This document shows, piece after piece, positions 15,993 to 24,928 of a stretch of 64,000 nt of DNA. The translations under genes were made by a program, and so were the position numbers. The notes beneath the pieces were generated by a model. The model was not told the DNA's origin, searched no databases, and worked only from the letters and a program-made list of their open reading frames with translations. This DNA comes from a virus. Positions within the stretch are counted from its first letter, which is position 1; each line of letters opens with the position of its first letter. The stretch lies in the IMG/VR virus record IMGVR_UViG_3300032722_000004, positions 111,743 to 175,742 of that record; one strand, given 5' to 3'.

Positions 15993-16934
15993 TTACCATC
16001 CTTCAATTTTACGAATCACGTCCATCTCTTTAACTAAAGGACCTAAATTATACTTATCTGCATTATAATGTCTCTTGAAGAACTTACTTTGGTCTGCACT
16101 TAGCGTACAGATTGGCAAATCCAACTTGTCTTGAAGTTCTTCTCCGATAACTTCTGCGTAATGATGCGGATTATTCTTGTGCTTGTCCCATAACTCAGGA
16201 AAGTTGTCGAACCACATGACATTGGTGTGATCCCAGTCAGTCAGCATCGTCATCTGCGTTCCGAGCCGAGCACCGTATATTGCCCAATAACCATTCTCTA
16301 CGTCCGCACCTACGTTGTGCCAGATTGTCAGATTGTTTAGATTGCGACTTGACACTCTAGCTTTAAAATCATCAATGCTGGGCTTTGCACCCTTATCGAG
16401 AACCATCTTTACGCCCTCCCTAAATCCGGCTCTCCAGGCTTGGAAAGGGGTATAGTTTGGGTAAGTTACTGAATAACAGTCGTGCATTGCCCAATACAGA
16501 TTGTTACTGGAATCCATGCAGAAATCTACCGTAGTGGTTGGATCACCGTCTGAACTTTCATGTGTGTGCATGTTCGCTACATATGTCTTAGTCCAGCTAG
16601 AGATACCACCGTTACCGTAACGAAGACCGTTAATAGCATTAATAGCTCGCCAACGATATTGTGCTAACTTGTAGCTAGGATCCTTATCTGTAAAATCTAA
16701 CTGAATGTTGAAGAAGTCTTCGTTAGGAAGATTGTCACCGTCAATTAGAATGAAGCGTTCAGTGTCGGAAGCTTCTGCTGCTGCCTTGTGTGCCGCATCG
16801 CTGCCCTTTACTCCATCGACTCTCTTGGCCCACGGAACCATGTTCTTAATCTTGAGCCAGAATTCCTCTTTCTGGGGTTCATCGTAACTTAAGTAGATTA
16901 CGTCTAAGTCGGCAATGTCTACTATGTCACTCAT
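15993..16934 (-). CDS. Phage GT-A-like glycosyltransferase
   Basis: Begins LDVIYLSYDEPQKEEFWLKI, then PWAKRVDGVKGSDAAHKAAA and RFILIDGDNLPNEDFFN, where DGDN is a DxD-type metal/nucleotide-sugar site. NGLRYGNGGISSWTK and QAWRAGFREGVKM complete the fold. The C-terminal domain of the 846-residue protein at 540-3080 follows the same order but lacks DGDN. At 313 residues it is intact. It overlaps the small gene at 16931 by 4 nt. It probably transfers the sugar produced by the cassette. Confidence 0.82.
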   Translation of the reverse strand: MSDIVDIADLDVIYLSYDEPQKEEFWLKIKNMVPWAKRVDGVKGSDAAHKAAAEASDTERFILIDGDNLPNEDFFNIQLDFTDKDPSYKLAQYRWRAINAINGLRYGNGGISSWTKTYVANMHTHESSDGDPTTTVDFCMDSSNNLYWAMHDCYSVTYPNYTPFQAWRAGFREGVKMVLDKGAKPSIDDFKARVSSRNLNNLTIWHNVGADVENGYWAIYGARLGTQMTMLTDWDHTNVMWFDNFPELWDKHKNNPHHYAEVIGEELQDKLDLPICTLSADQSKFFKRHYNADKYNLGPLVKEMDVIRKIEGW

Positions 16935-17131
16935 ACAATCTTTATACCGTTTCTAGAAACAACTGTAATATGATCAATTTCCTCAAGCTTGAGTTGTACT
17001 GCGGTAGATTCCTTTTCTTTGTTATACCAGGATGCTTCTACTACAGTATAGTGTATATCTTTATTATTCCACCATGGTCCATCAAATTTAATCTTCATTC
17101 CAGGTTTGATGTCTAATTCTTTAGAGTTCAT
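16931..17131 (-). CDS. Small conserved-looking protein, unknown function (66 aa)
   Basis: I do not recognise a family. The protein is polar, with an N-terminal LDIKPGMKIKFDGPWWNN stretch that looks like an SH3-like or KOW-like small beta barrel (PGMKIKF, HYTVVEASW, VQLKLEEIDHITVVS). The overlaps of 4 nt with the gene after it and 11 nt with the gene before it show it is translated as part of the operon. Confidence 0.7.
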   Translation of the reverse strand: MNSKELDIKPGMKIKFDGPWWNNKDIHYTVVEASWYNKEKESTAVQLKLEEIDHITVVSRNGIKIV

Positions 17132-17444
17132 ATGTTTCTAATTCCCAATATTGTCCGTCATTGTCAGTCGTAATAATACTCATATCTTCTTGCTCGCACA
17201 GCGTTCCTTTGTCACTCTTGCGCAATCGTGAAACTGTAGTAGCACCTTGTCTAACTAACTTACCATCGATTACTCTTAAATCATGTCGGCATTCTGCATA
17301 CGTTTGAGCATCGATTTCTATGAAGTTACCTTCAGGCTTTTCACATGTATAGAACAGTACCTTTCCCCTATCATCATAGTATAATCTAAACGTAGGAGGA
17401 ACTATTACCGGCGGCTCCCAGATGATTATATGTTCTTCGTTCAT
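17121..17444 (-). CDS. Hypothetical phage protein (107 aa)
   Basis: No family recognised. It starts NEEHIIIWEPPVIVPPTFRL and continues with beta-rich segments (YYDDRGKVLFYTCEKPEG, FIEIDAQTYAECRHDLRVID) and a C-terminal DGQYWELETYEL. The start overlaps the previous gene by 4 nt. Its position between two glycosyltransferase genes suggests an accessory role in the cassette. Confidence 0.68.
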   Translation of the reverse strand: MNEEHIIIWEPPVIVPPTFRLYYDDRGKVLFYTCEKPEGNFIEIDAQTYAECRHDLRVIDGKLVRQGATTVSRLRKSDKGTLCEQEDMSIITTDNDGQYWELETYEL

Positions 17445-18196
17445 TTTATATTCTCTAATATAGTATTAGCGAATTCTTTATTATAATAGTGAACTGGATA
17501 CATCTGTGCGATAGTGTTGATTCTAAATGTATGTGGTAGAATCTCATATATTAGAGTATCTGTCCAGTTGTCTGTAAATAGTCCGTTGATGAACTGCTTC
17601 ATGTGCACCATCCCATAAGGCTTGAACTGAGGCAAAGTAGTTTTCTCCGCGCCTATCACATGACATGCAATCGCATATACCCAGTCTGTGGTAGCAGGTT
17701 CATCAACGTTGCACTTTAAAGTGCCACGAATTTCGTCCCAATTTTCAAAGACTTTTCGTACTATATCAAAAAACTGTTTAGCCAAATCCGATTTTCTAAA
17801 ATATGTGATCGCATTGTAACAGTCAGGAAGATTGTTGTCAACGATAAACTTACGATAGTAAGTAACATCAGATATTTCTTGCTTGAAATTTCTGACATGA
17901 GTAGATACTACAACATCACGTTCCTTAAGAACGTCCCACCAGTAATCAATCGATTGCGGAATGTACATATCAGCTTCCAACTTGATGGTGTACTCATACG
18001 GAGAGGCGTCGTATACTTGCCAATCGTTTTGCAGTTTCCAATTCGTATTTGGTGCCTGATCTCCATATGGCAACATGTCAGTTGTGATTATGGTCACGTT
18101 GGTATCGGGCATCGTTAGTTTAATGCTTGCTTCCAATGCTTTAGCACATGTGACATATTTGTCACCCTGTGCCATAATCACAAATCCTCTATTCAT
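17441..18196 (-). CDS. GT-A glycosyltransferase (GT8-like), EADMY site
   Basis: The 251-residue protein has GFVIMAQGDKYVTCAKALEA at the start, TNVTIITTDMLPYGDQ, and YEYTIKLEADMYIPQSIDYW, in which EADMY occupies the DxD position of GT-A enzymes. Later segments YNAITYFRKSDLAKQFFDIV and NVDEPATTDWVYAIACHVIG match the acceptor half of GT8-like transferases. It is related in layout to the gene at 18431-19249, which has LLDVDYVV at the same place. The last base of its start codon region is shared with the stop of the 80-residue gene. Confidence 0.8.
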   Translation of the reverse strand: MNRGFVIMAQGDKYVTCAKALEASIKLTMPDTNVTIITTDMLPYGDQAPNTNWKLQNDWQVYDASPYEYTIKLEADMYIPQSIDYWWDVLKERDVVVSTHVRNFKQEISDVTYYRKFIVDNNLPDCYNAITYFRKSDLAKQFFDIVRKVFENWDEIRGTLKCNVDEPATTDWVYAIACHVIGAEKTTLPQFKPYGMVHMKQFINGLFTDNWTDTLIYEILPHTFRINTIAQMYPVHYYNKEFANTILENIK

Positions 18197-18438
18197 TAGA
18201 AAGAAATTCCGAATTTTTCAAATACTCTAGTTTGATCGTCTAGTTCATCTTCTTGATCCTTAATACATTCTTGCACTTTCATGATCAATAATTCATGATA
18301 TTTTTCTACTAAGGCTCTACGGGTGGCTACTTCTATCGTTTTATCTCGGGACTGTTCTACTAAATGTAAGTTGGCTACAGCCACACCATACTGTTTGGCC
18401 ACTTCATATGTGGCAGCGTCAATGATTGGTTTACTCAT
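18196..18438 (-). CDS. Small helical protein, unknown function (80 aa)
   Basis: No family recognised. It is mostly helical and charged (ATYEVAKQYGVAVANLHLVE, ATRRALVEKYHELLIMKVQE, DQEDELDDQTRVFEKFGISF). Similar short proteins sit between glycosyltransferase genes in other phages as far as I remember. It overlaps both neighbours, so it belongs to the operon. Confidence 0.65.
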   Translation of the reverse strand: MSKPIIDAATYEVAKQYGVAVANLHLVEQSRDKTIEVATRRALVEKYHELLIMKVQECIKDQEDELDDQTRVFEKFGISF

Positions 18439-19249
18439 GATCTTTTCCTTTTATCATATCGATGTATATTTCTTTAACAAGAATGTGAAAATCCATATCC
18501 TTAATAAGCATGTATTCTTTTTTATTCTTACCGTTTTTAGTGCTGTCAAACATTACTGTGTATTCAGTGTTTAACGAAGTATCGTTGTTAGCATATATCT
18601 GTGTGTTATTTCCAATATGAACTAAGTTCCATGGAAGATAATCAGTGATTGGATTAGAATGTCCATTAACTATTCTTAATGCCAGCGTTAATGCAAAGTC
18701 ATTACGATATGTTCCACCGACGAATCGATGGATATTTTCATAGTGTTGGTAGTTATTCTGTATCATTTTAATAGTATTAAAGATTTGATTTGCTCTATCG
18801 GTCTTTTTAAAAGCAATAACCGTAGCCCATAGTATTGGATAGCTATAATCAGAGAGATAATCTTGCGGTGCAGCTGGCTGCATTAAAAATTTAGTAGTAT
18901 TGTGACAACAAAAGTCATCGTATACTTCAAAAGTTTTTAGTAGCTTGTCAGAATTAACCACGTAGTCTACATCAAGTAGTATTGTTTCATCATATGGACT
19001 CAACTCATATGCTTGATACCTGCCTTTGTTGATCCACTGGCCCCATGTACGAAAATTATCTTTATTTGGAGTTACTGTAATTACCTTATCCCAAACATAG
19101 GTTGTTTTAGTTGGCAATGATTCTTCGTCAGTAACTAGTGTAACTGGCAATCCTAAAAAATGATTTACTCTTTTAGCTGTGAACTCTGCCATTTCATAGT
19201 AGTTGTATTTGATAGAATTGAAGGCAAAGAGTATTATACCTCGCGTCAT
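18431..19249 (-). CDS. GT-A glycosyltransferase with LLDVDYVV site
   Basis: The 272-residue protein begins RGIILFAFNSIKYNYYEMAE, with LPVTLVTDEESL and ELSPYDETILLDVDYVVNSD; DVD is the expected metal-binding motif. It then has YPILWATVIAFKKTDRANQI, FVGGTYRNDFALTLALRIVN, and a C-terminal HIGNNTQIYAN block typical of the acceptor side. It is paralogous to the gene at 17441-18196. It overlaps the 80-residue gene by 8 nt and the 101-residue gene by 4 nt. Confidence 0.8.
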   Translation of the reverse strand: MTRGIILFAFNSIKYNYYEMAEFTAKRVNHFLGLPVTLVTDEESLPTKTTYVWDKVITVTPNKDNFRTWGQWINKGRYQAYELSPYDETILLDVDYVVNSDKLLKTFEVYDDFCCHNTTKFLMQPAAPQDYLSDYSYPILWATVIAFKKTDRANQIFNTIKMIQNNYQHYENIHRFVGGTYRNDFALTLALRIVNGHSNPITDYLPWNLVHIGNNTQIYANNDTSLNTEYTVMFDSTKNGKNKKEYMLIKDMDFHILVKEIYIDMIKGKDHE

Positions 19250-19551
19250 CTGTTACTTTCTAGAGCTTTCCATTCAGCATACCATTGCATAGTGGCTTCT
19301 ATATATGCGAGACGCAATGTTTTCAGCAATTCAGCACGATTTACTTCTACTGGATTATTAAAGGTATCTATTAAAACCAGGGTTTCGGTATCAAATGAAC
19401 TCAGAAAACTAATAGTTTCTGCATCTGCCTTCCAGAGGCCACCTTGCGCAGCTACAATAAGTTTAGCTGTGTACTTTTCTTCTAGATATGCTTTGGCTGA
19501 ATTGTGGTTAAATCTTGCTTTAGCATCAGCAAGTAGTGTCTTAGTGTCCAT
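19246..19551 (-). CDS. Hypothetical protein at the head of the cassette (101 aa)
   Basis: First gene after the fibre block. It starts DTKTLLADAKARFNHNSAKA, then YLEEKYTAKLIVAAQGGLWK, IDTFNNPVEVNRAELLKTLR and EATMQWYAEWKALES. The RBS is clear (TAGGAGTATAAGATG), and CTAAATA lies about 20 nt upstream. Proteins of this size with this layout accompany phage fibre genes, so a fibre-related role is possible; no specific function is claimed. Confidence 0.7.
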   Translation of the reverse strand: MDTKTLLADAKARFNHNSAKAYLEEKYTAKLIVAAQGGLWKADAETISFLSSFDTETLVLIDTFNNPVEVNRAELLKTLRLAYIEATMQWYAEWKALESNR

Positions 19552-19597
19552 CTTATACTCCTAAAGTATTTAGATAGACGCCATAGATGCAAAATAA

Positions 19598-20551
19598 TTA
19601 TGAACCGGTTACGGTGCCCGAAAGAGTAATAGCGCCCCATGTATTGGCTATATAAGTTGTTTCTGGTGCCACTGCCGTACAACTGACAGCTGAACCAGAA
19701 GAAACAGTAAGTCCGGTATTCGCTAATTCGCCCCATGTTGAATAGATAGTTATAATGTTGCCGACATCACCATTTGATCCTTGCGTACCGTTTGACTTGA
19801 TATTTACTACTATATCAGTATTTGTATAGTGAGTAGGTGCACCTGTTGCAACTTGAGTGAACACTGCTGCGTTAGACGTAGTAAGTGCATAATATCCGGT
19901 GTTGGCTAGAAGGGTTGGAGAATTGCCTCCACCACCTATTTTAGTAATGCCGTTATAACTAACACCTACGATTGTCACAGTGCCGGAAGTGGGGGATGAC
20001 ATTACAATAGTGCCCACATTTGATGCTAGATTGTGAAATACCGTATCCATAGTAGTTGTGGTAGGAGAATGACTCATTGTCAATTTAATTTGTCCACCGG
20101 AGTTAAAGAAGTACCGAGCAGCGTCACCATTAGCAAATGAAACTGTATGTGCAAAAGTAATGGCATGTGACCAAGATGATCCATACGTTGCAGTATTGGC
20201 TGACGTGCTACCTTGCGATGCGGCGTTAAATCTGTTGCTAAATATTGAAGTTATGTTCGTGGGAATACCAGATAGGTATGTTACTATACCACCAGTAGAT
20301 GGTGCCGTTACTGCCGAAATTGATGTTCCTTGGTGACTTGCTGAGTTAGATGTTTTGTTGACTAAGTTTGCCCAATCTGATGCTGCTACAGTTGCACCTA
20401 CAGCAACATTAGCGAGAGCAGTTTGTCCATACCCCGCTGAACCTGATCCGGTCGCCCAAACAGCATTTAATGACGAGTTTCCAGTAGGATTGCCCCCTAC
20501 AAAGGTATTATAGTCAGAAGCCTGTATAGTTCCATACTGTGAGTAAGTCAT
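19598..20551 (-). CDS. Virion structural protein, fibre/appendage-like (317 aa)
   Basis: Rich in Gly, Ser, Thr, Asn and Ala and almost free of charged residues, as in phage fibres. It starts TYSQYGTIQASDYNTFVG, then has beta-rich segments such as TFAHTVSFANGDAARYFFNS, SGGQIKLTMSHSPTTTTMD and NWAVY-free loops ending in ITLSGTVTGS. I remember proteins of this kind among T4-like phages of aquatic and soil bacteria, where they are part of the virion. It is 12 nt from the next fibre gene and probably co-expressed with it. Confidence 0.75.
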   Translation of the reverse strand: MTYSQYGTIQASDYNTFVGGNPTGNSSLNAVWATGSGSAGYGQTALANVAVGATVAASDWANLVNKTSNSASHQGTSISAVTAPSTGGIVTYLSGIPTNITSIFSNRFNAASQGSTSANTATYGSSWSHAITFAHTVSFANGDAARYFFNSGGQIKLTMSHSPTTTTMDTVFHNLASNVGTIVMSSPTSGTVTIVGVSYNGITKIGGGGNSPTLLANTGYYALTTSNAAVFTQVATGAPTHYTNTDIVVNIKSNGTQGSNGDVGNIITIYSTWGELANTGLTVSSGSAVSCTAVAPETTYIANTWGAITLSGTVTGS

Positions 20552-20563
20552 CTCTATTCCTTA

Positions 20564-21787
20564 TTATCGAATCATAACGATAGCTTCTACAACACCTTCG
20601 CCATCTGTGGTTTTATCTGCTAATGCTCTTCCTATAGTATTAAATGCGGTTGCTTCACCGGAGTGAGCAGCACGAGCAATACCGTTACCTGCACTTACTA
20701 ATCGCTGTCCTTTTAGTACTTTACCAGTAACTTTAACCTCTACTCTACCGGAAACTGCAACAGGGGGATGAGTAGTATCATTGCCGGCGCCGGCATTCAT
20801 TAGATATGCAGCAGTATCGGAAATAACACCGAATACATCTTCAGAAAGTTCATACTGCACTGCTGTTATTTCTTTGGTTCCGCCTAATTGTACTACTGTA
20901 CCTGGAGAATATACATCGTCTGCTGCAAATCTTTCGGCCAAGTCAGCGTAAGTCGCTTGTAGTTGTGAACCCGATGATAGTGTCCAGGTACCTGTAAGCG
21001 TTCCGGCGGTTGTGTTTGCTCCAGTAGTTAATGTAGTAGCTTGCGTAGTTGTAGTTAATATCGCACCGTTATACGTTGGCAAGTATGATGCGACATTAGA
21101 ATTGCCATATGAGCCGCCGATCGGAATAGATGCACCGTTTGCATAATAATAATTATCAGTACGAATACCAATTCCAGATCCGGTAATCACTAGGTTGCCG
21201 CCGGTAACCCACATCGATGTTCCCGCAACACCATTTGCAGTTCCGGTTCCGTTTGCGGTCCAAACACCAGTTAGTGTTCCATTAGTAGATGCGCTACCTG
21301 ATGTGATTGCAGTTGTCACCAAAGTACTAATGTTTGCAGTAGATGATACGTTTAGATTAGCAACGTTTGCGTTTGCGGTGGCTGTTAGATTGAAGAACGT
21401 ACCGGTCGTGGCAGTAAGATTGTTTGTAACAGCCATGTTGTTTGCAGCAGCATTGCCAGTTACTGATATACTGCCAAACGTTGTAGTACCGGCTGAACCT
21501 GATTGCGCAAGAGACAGCCAAGCAGCAGCATTAGTAGTTCCGTCGGCCGGACAGACCAAGAGGGTATTTGATACTGTGTTGAACCAGAGTTGGCCTCTGA
21601 TGGGATTAGACGGAGGTTGGCTGAATGCAAAATTTTCTAGCTGATGAACAAAGTTTGTGTCTAATTGTTGACCATATCCTGCATAGTTTCGGCCCGGCAA
21701 ACCCAGACTAGTACTAGTCGTGTTGATTGTACCGTCAGCGATAGTAGTGAGAGTCGTACCATCACTTTTTACGATTGTATATGCCAT
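20564..21787 (-). CDS. Tail fibre paralog with YADLAERF-type C-terminal domain
   Basis: The N-terminal 80 residues (TTLTTIADGTINTTSTSLGL, PGRNYAGYGQQLDTNFVHQL, RGQLWFNTVSNTLLVCPADG) match the 593-residue fibre at 21839-23620. So does the middle (VWTANGTGTANGVAGTSMWV, TDNYYYANG). The C-terminal 120 residues differ: LQATYADLAERFAADDVYSP, VVQLGGTKEITAV, SGRVEVKVTGKVLKGQRLVS. This resembles the C-terminal peptidase-G2/autoprocessing-type domain of some phage fibres. It probably forms a trimeric adhesin with a different tip from its neighbour. GATAAATA is 23 nt upstream. Confidence 0.82.
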   Translation of the reverse strand: MAYTIVKSDGTTLTTIADGTINTTSTSLGLPGRNYAGYGQQLDTNFVHQLENFAFSQPPSNPIRGQLWFNTVSNTLLVCPADGTTNAAAWLSLAQSGSAGTTTFGSISVTGNAAANNMAVTNNLTATTGTFFNLTATANANVANLNVSSTANISTLVTTAITSGSASTNGTLTGVWTANGTGTANGVAGTSMWVTGGNLVITGSGIGIRTDNYYYANGASIPIGGSYGNSNVASYLPTYNGAILTTTTQATTLTTGANTTAGTLTGTWTLSSGSQLQATYADLAERFAADDVYSPGTVVQLGGTKEITAVQYELSEDVFGVISDTAAYLMNAGAGNDTTHPPVAVSGRVEVKVTGKVLKGQRLVSAGNGIARAAHSGEATAFNTIGRALADKTTDGEGVVEAIVMIR

Positions 21788-21809
21788 AGTTAAGTTACTC
21801 CGTTATCCT

Positions 21810-21817
21810 TATTTATC
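21810..21817 (-). promoter_or_regulatory. Late promoter octamer GATAAATA
   Basis: Minus-strand GATAAATA lies 23 nt before the fibre start at 21787, in a 51-nt gap between two co-directional fibre genes. The position fits a gp55-dependent late promoter. Confidence 0.65.
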
Positions 21818-21838
21818 TTAAAATTCGTGTTGCGTCGT

Positions 21839-23620
21839 TTAGGTTTTCATTATGAATGCTAATGCGTAGTACGGAGGAATACCGGTTGTAGTAGCTGATG
21901 CAGTGTGATTGTGAGCGTAGCCTGATCCTGTACTGTTGGTAGTTCCACTATGATAGTGTGAAGGGTCAGACGTGCTGATGGCTGCATAACTAACACCAGT
22001 AGCTGTGTCTATTATTTCTAGTTGACCATTGTATTGTCCAAAAGCTCTATTGACTGCCCACGGACCATTATTATCAACTATATTATATAGAGGATGTGCG
22101 TGTCCAGAATCGCTAACCGAAATCCCAGTATAACTGCTATTGGTATCGAAGGTATGCTGGTGACCGGGTATTTCATCTACGGTTAATGTGTGCCCGTTTA
22201 CCGATACCGAAGTGCTTAGTGTAGTTGAGCCGCCGGCAGAACCCGGAGAGTAAGAGCCTCCTGCGCCTATCACAAACCTATCTCTAAGATCCGGAGTTCC
22301 GTTTTGTCCGTTACAAAGGACCCACCCAGATGGAATAGAAGCAATAGAACCGGACCACATCGATATGAGACCTGAAGGAACAGATGATCCGGTAACCGAA
22401 ATAGTTATTCCGCCCGGCGTGTTAGTGATGGTTACTCCAGACCCTGCTGTAAGCCCACTAAGCGAGAAGCCAGATCCATTACCTATAAGCAACTGACCAT
22501 TGCTTGGAGTTGCTGCCAACCCTGTACCACCGTAATTTGGTGTGACGATATTACCGTTCCAAGACCCGCTAGTGATCGTGCCTAACACAGATAGAGATGA
22601 TAGTGTACCTACAGAAGTTATATTAGGTTGCGCAGCAGTAGTAACAGTGCCGGCCGTGATCGCTGACGTAGCAGTTGTCGCTGTACCTGCAGATGTCGCA
22701 GACGCTACTGGTCCAACTACGTTTCCACCGGAAACGATCACACCATTAATATTTGATCCAGCAGAAAGAGTCCAGTTGCCCGTAATTGTACCTGCAATCA
22801 AGTTTGATCCCGAATTTAGAGATACACCATTGAAAGTCGTTGCTCCGCTAGGTGCGCCAACATTACCAGTATATGTAGGTAAATATGAATTAACATTTGA
22901 GTTAGAATAGGTTCCCGCAAAAGAAATGGGTACTCCGTTCGCGTAATAATAATTATCAGTACTAATGCCCAGCGAGCCCGGGCCGCTGATTACTAAATTT
23001 CCACCAGTAACCCACAGTGCAGTTCCAGATACACCGTTAGCAGTTCCTGTTCCATTTGCAGTCCATGTACCGATTATATTACCATTGGTAGATGTTGATC
23101 CTGTAGTAATATTATTTGTCCGCAATGTTACTATATTTGCAGTACCAGTGAGATTAGAATTTGCTATATTTGCATTTGATATATTTGCATTTGCTATCTG
23201 TGCTTGTACATTTACGGTTAAGTAGTTGGTATATATTACATTGGAATTAAGATTATTAGTTAATGAGGCGTTGTTTGCATATATGTTGCTAGAAGCGTTC
23301 AAATTTCCTGTATTAATATTTCCGCTATTGTTAGCGGTAAGGAGCGCGATCCAATTGCTTTGATTGGTTTCACCGTCAGTCGGACAAACATACAGCGTGC
23401 TATTGGTAGTATTAAACCACAACTGACCTCTCAGAGCGTTTGCAGGTAAAGTACTATTTGCAAAATTTTCTAGTTGATGTACATAGTTTGTGTCGAATAC
23501 TTGCCCGTAACCTGCGTAGTTGCGGCCTGGCAGACTTAGCGGCGTGCTGGTTATGTTGACGACACCATCTGGAATAGTCGTCAATAAAGTTCCGTCCGAT
23601 TTGTAAATAGTATACGACAC
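21839..23620 (-). CDS. Tail fibre with phage tail collar domain
   Basis: The 593-residue protein shares its N-terminal attachment part with the fibre at 20564-21787. The middle is Gly/Ser/Thr/Asn-rich with many short N-rich repeats (NASLTNNLNSNVIYTNYLTV and following). The C-terminal 200 residues contain the phage tail collar domain: GLISMWSGSIASIPSGWVLC, NGQNGTPDLRDRFVIGAGG, then GHQHTFDTNS, HYHSGTTNSTGSGYAHNHTA and IPPYYALAFIMKT. The His pairs (HQH, HAH, HYH, HNH) are the metal-binding repeats seen in T4 gp12-type fibres. It is probably a short receptor-binding fibre. Confidence 0.87.
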   Translation of the reverse strand: MSYTIYKSDGTLLTTIPDGVVNITSTPLSLPGRNYAGYGQVFDTNYVHQLENFANSTLPANALRGQLWFNTTNSTLYVCPTDGETNQSNWIALLTANNSGNINTGNLNASSNIYANNASLTNNLNSNVIYTNYLTVNVQAQIANANISNANIANSNLTGTANIVTLRTNNITTGSTSTNGNIIGTWTANGTGTANGVSGTALWVTGGNLVISGPGSLGISTDNYYYANGVPISFAGTYSNSNVNSYLPTYTGNVGAPSGATTFNGVSLNSGSNLIAGTITGNWTLSAGSNINGVIVSGGNVVGPVASATSAGTATTATSAITAGTVTTAAQPNITSVGTLSSLSVLGTITSGSWNGNIVTPNYGGTGLAATPSNGQLLIGNGSGFSLSGLTAGSGVTITNTPGGITISVTGSSVPSGLISMWSGSIASIPSGWVLCNGQNGTPDLRDRFVIGAGGSYSPGSAGGSTTLSTSVSVNGHTLTVDEIPGHQHTFDTNSSYTGISVSDSGHAHPLYNIVDNNGPWAVNRAFGQYNGQLEIIDTATGVSYAAISTSDPSHYHSGTTNSTGSGYAHNHTASATTTGIPPYYALAFIMKT

Positions 23621-23643
23621 TATTGTCCCCTAATTATACTGTT

Positions 23644-24258
23644 TTATATGGTTATCAAATTAGTTAGGCTCTGAATTCTCACAGTGTAGTCGATCTGAAT
23701 CTGTCTATTCAGCGACTTTTGTATAGGGTGAAAAATTACGTGAGTTAGTAGTTTAGTTATTACATTACCGCTACTGTCAGTACCGTAGTTAGCTAGTAAA
23801 CCTAATTCATCAAAAACATAACTGGATGTAGTTTGAGTGCTGTTGTCAAATGCAGCTTGTCCAGATGGTTCACCGTAGTCAAGTAAGCATTGAACTAAAA
23901 TATCAGTGTATAGGTTGCCTGTAGTGTGATACACCGTCATCTTATTTCTAGTAGGATCAAGGTTGAATACACTAGTATCATCTACTATTTTTGCATAAGT
24001 TTGATTGTATAGCGCCGCATTTTGACCGGTAGTATTAGGTGGAAGATAGGTAATTACACCAGTCTCATCGACGGACGCTCCCCCGTCACCAAATGCCATT
24101 TGGTAGATTTCGCCATAGCCGCGACTGCTTAGCGTGTCTGCAATAGCTTCTGACATGTTTTCATAATTAATGCTGTTATCTTTGTCAACTAATACAATGT
24201 GATTATCCGGTTCTGTGACATCAGTTATTGTAATGTGCCCTTTAACCGACACCCTCAT
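23644..24258 (-). CDS. Tail/baseplate structural protein, unknown role (about 204 aa)
   Basis: Begins MRVSVKGHITITDVTEPDNH, followed by VLVDKDNSINYENMSEAIAD, IYQMAFGDGGASVDETGVIT and LNRQIQIDYTVRIQSLTNLI. The GDGG segment and all-beta pattern fit a tail or fibre connector protein; I recall similar proteins near the long tail protein in T4-like phages of cyanobacteria and alphaproteobacteria. I take the ATG at 24258, which leaves 1 nt after the endonuclease stop; a GTG at 24270 would add four residues. Confidence 0.72.
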   Translation of the reverse strand: MRVSVKGHITITDVTEPDNHIVLVDKDNSINYENMSEAIADTLSSRGYGEIYQMAFGDGGASVDETGVITYLPPNTTGQNAALYNQTYAKIVDDTSVFNLDPTRNKMTVYHTTGNLYTDILVQCLLDYGEPSGQAAFDNSTQTTSSYVFDELGLLANYGTDSSGNVITKLLTHVIFHPIQKSLNRQIQIDYTVRIQSLTNLITI

Positions 24259-24259
24259 G

Positions 24260-24928
24260 TTAAATTCCACTGATATGATCCCTTTTCTTTCGGCCGCCTA
24301 ATCCAACCCCGTGTTTTACTGCGGTCCAACCGTTTTTATTATGATATATATCTCTGTATTTATAGTTGTTGTCCTTTGCCCACTTAGCAAGTCCCTTAAC
24401 ATTGAAGGTTTCACCGGCGGGGGAGGTTATAGTCCAACTCAATGCATTCGGGTTGTTTTCACCTGATCGGGCTGCTGACATTAACTGTTTGGTTTGTTTG
24501 CTTGCTGTAGTGCCAATTTTTTTCAATGCCATGCTTGCTTTGGCATCATCGGTATGCCTGTAGCCTCGTCTACTATCTTTCCATGCTTGTGTTCGTTTAA
24601 AAACTTTAGTATGCTTCATGCCCAGTCGTGCGCCGGCCGGCGCATACTTATCTGTGTTGTTGTAGTACGTTTCATCCGCGGGGACATTGTTCGGCTGCAA
24701 ATATTCAATTGACTCGATTCTGCGAAGCTCTTTGTTATCAATGTCACCTAAATCGGCTAGTATTATCTTCTTGAAGTTTTCTGCACCTAACGCTGCTATG
24801 TCTTTTTTTAGGTCAATACTTGACCCTAAGTAGTTATCATTGTTGTATTGCTCACTTCCTATATACCGCCATGGCATAATACCGTGCGCTTTGTTGTATA
24901 AATTTTCTGTGATGTAGATAATACCCAC
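24260..24928 (-). CDS. GIY-YIG homing endonuclease (Seg/I-Tev type), GTG start
   Basis: The catalytic domain begins GIIYITENLYNKAHGIMPWR and YIGSEQYNNDNYLGSSIDLK: GIIYI and YIG are the name motifs, with R of PWRYIG. An ESIEYL block carries the conserved Glu. The C-terminal half has NUMOD3-like GYRHTDDAKASMALKKIG, SAARSGENNPNALSW, and a helix-turn-helix-like GETFNVKGLAKWAKDNNYKY repeat of the intron-nuclease type. The start is GTG, placed directly after the TAA of the 49-residue ORF. The gene interrupts the tail gene series between the long tail protein and the structural protein at 23644. It lacks the shared leader of the other two endonucleases. Confidence 0.9.
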   Translation of the reverse strand: MGIIYITENLYNKAHGIMPWRYIGSEQYNNDNYLGSSIDLKKDIAALGAENFKKIILADLGDIDNKELRRIESIEYLQPNNVPADETYYNNTDKYAPAGARLGMKHTKVFKRTQAWKDSRRGYRHTDDAKASMALKKIGTTASKQTKQLMSAARSGENNPNALSWTITSPAGETFNVKGLAKWAKDNNYKYRDIYHNKNGWTAVKHGVGLGGRKKRDHISGI

